The position numbers and the translations under genes are program-made. From NCBI GenBank assembly GCA_947044365.1, contig OX345636.1, positions 57,577,746 to 57,641,745 of the forward strand: a stretch of DNA of 64,000 bases, read 5' to 3'. Below, piece by piece: positions 29,101 through 38,100 of this stretch. Each line of letters begins with the position of its first letter. Within the stretch, counting starts at the first letter, position 1. The notes beneath the pieces are model-generated. The model had not been told where the DNA came from. It did no database searches and saw only the letters and a list, made by a program, of their open reading frames with translations. Source of the DNA: Petrosia ficiformis (Eukaryota; Porifera; Demospongiae; Haplosclerida; Petrosiidae).

Positions 29101-32100
29101 CCATTAGTTTTGGTTTCTATGTAAACTACATGTACACGTACAAGCAGCTTTCTTCCTGTTGGTCTGCAGAGTTTGAGCATGCATTCTATTAAGTGCCACA
29201 CCCATTAATTGACTAAGCTGATACAATTTCCTTAACTACTTCTACAACTCATAGTTGTGTACATGTACATGTATGTGACACAAGCATATATATAATTATA
29301 TATACATGTACATGTACATTATACATTAAATCCCATGGAAATCAATTAATAGAGATGACCCTGTAGTTCATTTAAAAAGTGACTATAACATTATTATGTT
29401 AGATTTCAGATATGAATAGTCATCAGTATTGATTATTGGTCATTACAAAGCAATCATAGGGCTACTTGTTTCTCCATTTATCACGTTTACTCTGTAATGC
29501 ATAATATTGAACATGTGATCATGTGATTTGTACATTTCCAATTTGGTTTCAATCAATAGAATAGTTCTGATCCATTCTAAAGTACCTCCTTTGGGTGGTA
29601 CATTTCATGTTCAAATAGCTGCTCCATTGATAATCTGTACTATAAATGTGTACTACAGGATTTTATATCACTTTAAAGATCCGTTCTACACTGTTCTAGA
29701 ACTGATGTCTGGCAGTAAACAATTAAACAAATTCCTACATTTGTCAATTCTCGTGAGCATAGTATATTGATTAGGGCAAAGACAAAGGTTGGAAAACTAA
29801 ATTCTAAGCTTTGTTGGCAAAAACAAACGATGGTTCTAATGTGTTTTTCTCAATGTTGCTCTTCTTATCTCGATAGGCTAAAAAAGCCTCCAAAACTGGA
29901 TTAATACTTTATAACAAGTACTATTCTTAATTGTTTCTGTTGCTGTTACACCAAAAAGTGGGACAGAAGCAAGCAATGTAGCCTAAACTTATACCCATAA
30001 CTACTATGTACATTGTATTAATCATACATTTAGATTGTACAAGTGCAAATGTGTAAACATTAAACTGGGCATGGCAGCATAACTTCAAAAGTAGAAACTT
30101 AGCTTTGAATGCATACAAAATTAACAAAGGTTCAAACTCCTCCAGGAATAGATGTATATACATTGTATAGCCTTTCATCTTCATCAGTTGCTCCTTCAAG
30201 TACCATCCTCTTAGTTACAGGTTTCATATTATTGTATAGCGTATAGTTTAGTATAGTGTTTTAGTAACAAAGTCTTATGAGATAAATCATCATTTTCTTT
30301 TTTTATTTCAGAATTTGAAGAGGTACTAGAAAAAGCTAGAGCTGAAGGTGTTGTTACAACAAAGTGGAGTAATGTTGCAATATTCGGTGCAACTGGAGTT
30401 GGTAAAACTTCATTGTTAAATCTACTGTTACTAAATCCACCAATACTTCAACACGATAGCACTCCAGCCATTAAAGAGTCTGAGGTATGTATTGTGGACA
30501 ATGATTCTAATGTGAGTGATTCTGAAAGTAGAGTCGATGACAAATTTGAAGCAAGTGTAATGATAGCCAACGAAAGTGACAAAATGTGCATGTGGAAAAC
30601 TGCAACGCCTGATACTATGAAATCTGACTTAGCCAAAGCACTTAGAGCACATGTTCAGCTCCCAAGTAATCGTCCTAAAATTGTCGAATTATCTGACAAA
30701 GAATCGAGTGATGAAGAATTGTCAGAGTCTGAGGAATTTTCAGAGTCTGAAGAATCAGAAAATGTTGACATCAATCCAGAACCAATGCAGCAGTCAGACA
30801 CAAAACCACACAAGCAAGTTGTGAAGATTGATGACAAACCTCCCTCTGCTGTTACTACTAAGGAATTGGTCAGTTTGATTTCTACAGTTGAAAAGTCAGC
30901 AAAGCTTTATGAAGCTCATATGATCTACGCTATTGACACAGGAGGTCAAGCTGCTTTCCTTGATATAGCCCCTGCAATCTTACGCTATCACTCTGTCAAT
31001 ATTGTTGCTCTTAATCTTACCGAAACACTTAATGCTCTCGCTAATTTCTATTACTCCATTTGTGGAAAAAGGGTTGGTTCAGGAGAAAAGAGACGAGTGA
31101 GTACTCTGCATCTCGTTAAGAGTTTTGTTCACTCCAAATGTGAACTAAACTTGCCTCCATTAGAAGGTATAGAGCAAATAGCTATAGGAGATCCAGCCTT
31201 TGCAGTAATTGGCACTCATTACGATAAATATCTGGAGCTATTGAAGTATAAAAAAATACTGGAAACACTTGAGAAGAAAAATCAATGTCTTTATCGGGAA
31301 CTTGAGAAGTATTTAGATGTTGTACATAGTTACAAAGCAGAAGAAGATCAACTTATTTTCCCTGTTGACACAACAAGCAGGGGAGAAGATGCCAAGGAAA
31401 TCGCAAAACAGATCCGTATGATTACAACTAAGTCATACATCAAAGGGGAAATTCCTGTTCGCTGGTTTCTCTTCCAGTTAGAGATGAAATCGAAAACATC
31501 AGATCGTAATATAGTAAGCCTCGATGAATGTTATCAGATTGGAAAATCTGTTGGCATGACACATGAGGATGTAAAAGCTGCTTTACGCTACTTCCACAGT
31601 CTGACCGTATATCTCTACTTCCCATCCATTCTTCCCAAAGTTATTTTCATACACCCACAACCTCTCTTTGATAAGCTCTCTAAAGTAATAGCCGTTTCGT
31701 TTGGTGGTTCAGAATATGATACGCGCACAATTACTGATCTTGTTAAAAAAGGAATTTTCAAGAGAGTGCTGTTTGAAAAAATATCAGAAAGATTTGTTGA
31801 AAATCTCTTTACAGCAGACGACTTCCTCAAGCTAATGGAACACTTACTAATAATTATGAAGCTCCCCAACAATGAAGGATATTTCATTCCTTGTGTCTTG
31901 CAAACGATTGATGAGCCTTTCGAAGATGTTCCTGAAAACGAAGTTGAGCCTCTTTTTCTCACTTGGGAGAATGCGCCAATTCCTCACGGCTTGTTCCCAG
32001 CCCTTATAGTACATCTACTAGACTGTTATTCTCCCCCTCACTTTGAGTTGAAAGAAGTAAACGAGCATTATTGGCATCATCGTAATAGAATCACACTACT

Positions 32101-35100
32101 ATGTCCAAAACTTGGAGGTACAGTGAAATTAATTGACCGAGTAGAATGTTTGGGGATATATTACAATGGTGAACGTAAGAACTGCTGCATTGTTCGTCGT
32201 GTTATTTTTGATGGTATTTCATCAATCGTTAAGACATTTGATTGGAAAGATGCTCTAGCTTACCCTAAAGAAGTATTCCAGTGTAAGATACCACACTGTC
32301 CTGCTCGTTCTTCCATTCACTTCTGCCAACTAAATGAAGAGCGTAGTCAACTGACCTGTCTAAAGAGCTCAAAGCTTATTAGTGTTGACCATTCTCTTCG
32401 TTTTGAATGGTTTCCTGCAAAAGGTATGTGTATGTACTGTGTGTTACTTTCATCTTAATCAGCTTTTGTGTAGTATTGCGTTAAGCCATATACAAGATAA
32501 TTTATATTTGTGACTATTTAAGCACCTTGTGGTTAGCCATACTAATGAGCGTTACATTCACATGATTACAGTGGTAGTTTATATTATAGTTAACCAGCAT
32601 AGACAAAATTAATTAAAATACAAATTTAATTGCTTATATACGTACCCATTCAGATACCTATAATTATCCTAATCGTGATGTACAGTGTGTTATATATTGA
32701 CAACATCAGTTTGATTCAATGGATGTCAAGAGAGTCCAACAAGTCATTATAATAACCGTAAATTTTAAAGCTTTCACGAATTTAAATATTCAGAAATTGT
32801 TAATTACAAGTGTACATGTACTCTTACCCTGTCCATGTTTATAATATAAATTCACTATTTTTATTTTTGCGAATGGCATTATTTTCACCAAATTCCCATA
32901 ATTTTCCCGGCATACAGTATAATATACAGTCCGTGAATACAATAACTATTCAATATGCCAACAATCAGCAAGAGTACTACTTGAAAATTAGTTATAAAAG
33001 TTAATGGAAACTAGGTTGGATAATTTAATAAAGAAAACCACTCCACACAATATATAGTAATTAGACAAACTTACATGTTACATGTACAAGACTTTTAAAG
33101 TGTAACTTTAATCTAAACACTCCTTCATTCAGAGTCCTTGGTTTTTTTTCTTAGCTTTACTGTTGCAGTTATGCTATAACTCATTATTCATGTGAACTAC
33201 AGCCTAACTTTTATATAAACTTTGTGATAGGAAATATACTGACTATACTCAGTGTTTATTGTTAGCTACTTTCTCAGGTAGTACTAAGCTCTGGTACTCA
33301 CTACATGCACAAAATACATGATCTTGAATCTCATAGTGAACAGTTGCTCAGTACACTCACTTACTGTCTTGGATATGAGATATACCTCATATAAAGTTTA
33401 GGGTATTTGCCAATTTGAAAGTTCAACATTCATAATAGCAAGAGATAATATCTGTGTAATTAACAGAATAGTTTGTTCCAAATTACGTAACTATATACAC
33501 AATTACAAGACTGCTTTATCCTAGATATAATAATAATTATTTACACATGTAGGTCAGTTCTATATTGATCCGGATAAGCTTGACACTGAAAAGTCACGAA
33601 TTTTTAATCGATGTAAGGAGAATAAGGGTTTTCAAGGTGTTGCTTTTATTATTGGGGTCCATGGTCCTGCTGGGACTAAGGCTGATGTTCGTCGGGTATC
33701 TTCAATATTTGAGAATGATCTGAAATTTTCGGTTGATCCTCGCATGGATCAGACTTGCGAAGAGTTAGCTTGTTTAATTAAAGCTGCATCTGAAAGGGAC
33801 TATCCCATGGGTTATAAGTATATTGCCTTTTATTTTGCTGGTCATGGGGGAATTGATGAATTTGGAAGACCTTATATACTACCAATGAAGAAAGGGAAAG
33901 ATATTACAGAACGATTCTATCTGGAGGAAAATATTCTTTCTCCCTTCCGACCCTCTCCCGATAAGAAAAAACCAAAAAAGAGATACACACATCTGTTTTT
34001 CTTTGATTCTTGTTTAAAAGGTACACATGCGAGTTCCCAGAAGACTGTATCCCTTGTACCATCTCCTGAGTTTGTTATCGCTCATGCAACATATCCCGGT
34101 CAATTAGCTGCAGGGAAAGAGGATGGTGGAGTCTGGACTGGATGCCTTTGCCAAAACCTGAAACGTCCACTTTCGATTACTACTATTTTAGACCGAACAC
34201 ATGATGAAGTTAAAAAGCGTTTACCACAATGGCCGTACCACTCATCATGTGCCGGAGAACTGTTTTTAAAAGGTAACAGTCAGAGAAGTTACAGTTTGTT
34301 TTTAACAATTTTTTCTCATGCAGGGAAGCCTTCGGATCCTAGTGAAGATCAGAGTAAAACTGAGCTTGTGGAACAACATGATGAGAGTCCTGGTACTGAA
34401 GGTGAGTGTACGCTATATAAACACTATGTAGTTCACATTATGGACAAAGCTTAACATGCATTGGAGAAGTGTTTCTAATAATTGAAAACAAGATATAGAG
34501 AGAAAAGTATCCCTATGATTGCTTTGTGGTTTCCAACATTCAGTAATCATGGCTGACTTTGTCATGTATGAAACACAACATCCTATTGTAGTTATTATTT
34601 AGATTATATACTTTCCTTACTTTTAGAGGTTCTTGTAGAACTTTAGGAATACATTGCACCTATAACAGCTATTAGCTCTATAGCTTCCATGTATAGCTAC
34701 AAGCAGCTTTCTTCCTGCTGGTCTGTATCGCTTGAACAAGCTTTATATTACACACCACTTCTATTAATTAGGGTACTCACTGAAAATTTAAAAATCTGCA
34801 AAATTGAAACTCATAGTTAGGAATTTTAGTCCACCTTCGTTAGAAATATCTTGTCTCTTAACAATTTTAATTTATATGGCCCATAGGGCCATCCCTATAA
34901 TTGCTTTCCATGGGGTTTAATATATATATATACATGTATATATATGTTTGTGTCACTTGCGCGACTATGCGTTGTATAAGTAGTTAAGGAAGTTGCGTCA
35001 TTCCTGGGGGTTCGGTCAATTAATGGGCGTGGCACGTAAAAGAACGCGCGTTTGAGCTACAGACCAGCCAGGAAGCTTCAGAAAGGATGTAAAACTGCTA

Positions 35101-38100
35101 ATAACTGTTGTATATAGCAGAGAAACAATATAAAATTTATGCAAGAATCTTTAACAAGTAAGTATGATAAGTTGTTGAGTTTCGGACATGAGGAAGTCAT
35201 GATTTAGAACCTTGAAGGAGTACTTCAGTCAGTTCATCAGAGATCTGTGTATTTAGACTGCAATCAGGCTTACACTTACTTCTTCAGGCCCCAGCTTTGG
35301 AGTACACAGAAAGGTAGAGACACTAGTGTGCCATCAGCAATGCTTAATACATACGTAGTCATCACAAAGCAAATATAGGGATGTTTTTTTCTCTATATAC
35401 ACTTGTTAATTTTTGCTAAAATTTTTTTTTTAATTAGAAAATGTGGTTTCGTGATGCTTACAAAAAAAGTAGCTAATGAACATTGTATAGACCAGATCAG
35501 AGTTTTTGATAAGTTTTGAAGCTTGGGCCAAATTGGCTCAAATATGGTTAGTGTGTGCGCCATTGAGAATACATCTTGAGCCAATTAACAAAGAATTAAC
35601 GCTGTTAGTGACAATATAATCATAATTAACTGCGCCACTGGCTCAAAAAAAGAACTGTGCAGTGCCAAATAAGAAGCTCTTTGGGCCAATGGTGCACCAT
35701 ATGCGCTTATCAAAAACACTGGACTAGATGCACTTACTAAAGACTCCAAACATTAATGTTGAATAATGACTTGTGCACATACCAGCCATTGTGATCGTGA
35801 GTTGGCAACTTGGCAACATGAGTAATGTGACTGCATTTTGTAATTTTTTGAAAATTTTCAAAAATGAAAATGTACACTTTTTTGAAAGATACAACATATT
35901 TAAAACGCTTTCAGTAAGTTGAAGGTGGACTATAATATATAAATAAATATATATGCAGTGTTCTGCCCAGGATATTTAGAGTGGTGGTTGGATTTTAACT
36001 TGCATTTAGTGCTGTTTACCCAGTTTATACTCTCAATAGCCTATATAGGTATTATCTGACAGATGGTTAACTCATCTGAGAGGTGATTAACTCATCTGAG
36101 AGGTGGTTAACTCATCTGAGAGGTGGTTAATTCATGCTGAGTGGTGGTTATCCCGATCAGTGCAGACTAGTGTGGGCAGAACACTATATATAATTATAAT
36201 GATAATTATACATTAAACCCTGTGGAAAGCAATTATAGGGATGGCCCTATGGACCATAAAAATGTAAATATAATTCAAACAGCTTGAATACATACACATG
36301 TACAATCAGAGGAAAGGAATCGGAACTACCACAGGGGTATGGAAACAGCCAGTTATACAGGACATTGTCCAATAAATCTAGTTAATTGAAACTTAGCTGT
36401 AGTCATACAGTTTACTACATATGTATATGGGTAGCAGGACAACAGTTTTAAAAATTGGCAAAAAAAAGTCCAGCAATTGGCTTCACACCCCTGACTATGC
36501 AATTATCAGCTACATGTACACTAATCCTTCTTATGAGTGGAAGTACATGTACAACAAACACACATTGACATTAGTTACAATGAATAGACACAGTCTCTTG
36601 TCTTTGTTTTGACCTTTCTGAGATGTCTTCTCTGTGTCATTAGAGAGTTTTGACAGTTATAGTGAAGTTTGTAATCACTTATATGTGTCTATAGTCATGA
36701 AGGAACTAATTAGTTGTGATTCTTCCTACTATTTTTATGGCAATAGTGTTTATGTTTAACATAGTTTACTGTAAGGGGTTTGATGTACTTGTACCTGTGT
36801 AGCTATGCATGTGTTTGATTATATAAATAATAAATAGCTAATTATAACTATGTATACAAAGCAAGGGTTAATTATACACAATTAATAAGTCTTGATAAAC
36901 AATGAAACATATAGTATTATATAGTAGTCTTGTGTAGTCAGACCCAACCTACATGTACATGTACTATGAAGGAAGGGACTGGATAACAATCTGTAGTACT
37001 GTTTGTTTCATTAGGTCTAATACTGACTTCATTTTAATGTAATGACATGTAATCTAGACTGATCAAAATTTAATATTGTTTTGTTTATGTGTTCCAAATT
37101 TTCTCATGCAGACAAGCCACTGGATCATAGTAAAGATGAAGATCAGCCTCACAGTGAAGTAATACATACCACACAACATGATGAGAAACCTATGACTGAT
37201 GGTGAGTATATACGTATGCTAAATACTATACTTCAACTTTCTATTCATTTGTAAACTGTATTGTACATTTAGTTATGATGTTGTATAATCATACTCTGGA
37301 ACTGTACCACACAGTCTTGATATGAATGTTGCTGTAAACTATTATTCATACTCTGTTAAATTAGCATATTAAGTGTTCTACTGCTGCCACAATATATTGG
37401 CATACTTTAGTTCATATCTCTGCGTACTTATGTTTAAAAGCTATAGCAAGTTAAAAGTGCAGAGGATAAAAAATAATAACATTACCTCCAGTGTTTGCTC
37501 TGGAGAGTGTTTGGGTGTCCCTGGACACCTAAAGTTGAGTGCTGGATACCTAATTTTATTACTGAAAGGTGTCCAGCTCTTTCAACAAATTATAAATTAG
37601 TAATAGTAATGGTTTATTTTTGTATGGTACCTATAAAATAGAGTGGAAACTAAAATTAATACAAACTTGATTAGTCATGAATATTAATGAACACCTAGTT
37701 TTCATACCCTAGAGCGAACACTGATTACTTCATAGTCAAAATAGTACATAATTATGAATGAATAATAATTAATTATAAATTATCATGATATGCGATATAA
37801 ACAGCCGTGATATATGTGACCCAATTTGAGAAAACCACACATAATAATTTTGAACAAACGCTTACCTTCAAACTCTCGCTATTTGGGCATTTTATATAGG
37901 AAGCCAATAAAATATTGTATCCAGGAAGACCAGTTAATGCTCCTTGAGTCCTCGTAGGTACCAAATTTAGTTTGCTTATTGTATGTAATGGCTGAATAAC
38001 GAGTATTTGAAGGTAACTGTTTAATTAAGTATTATGCGCCACAAGTGTGGTTTTCCCAAATTGGGTATGATATAAAATTGTCTGTGTTATGGCAGCAATG

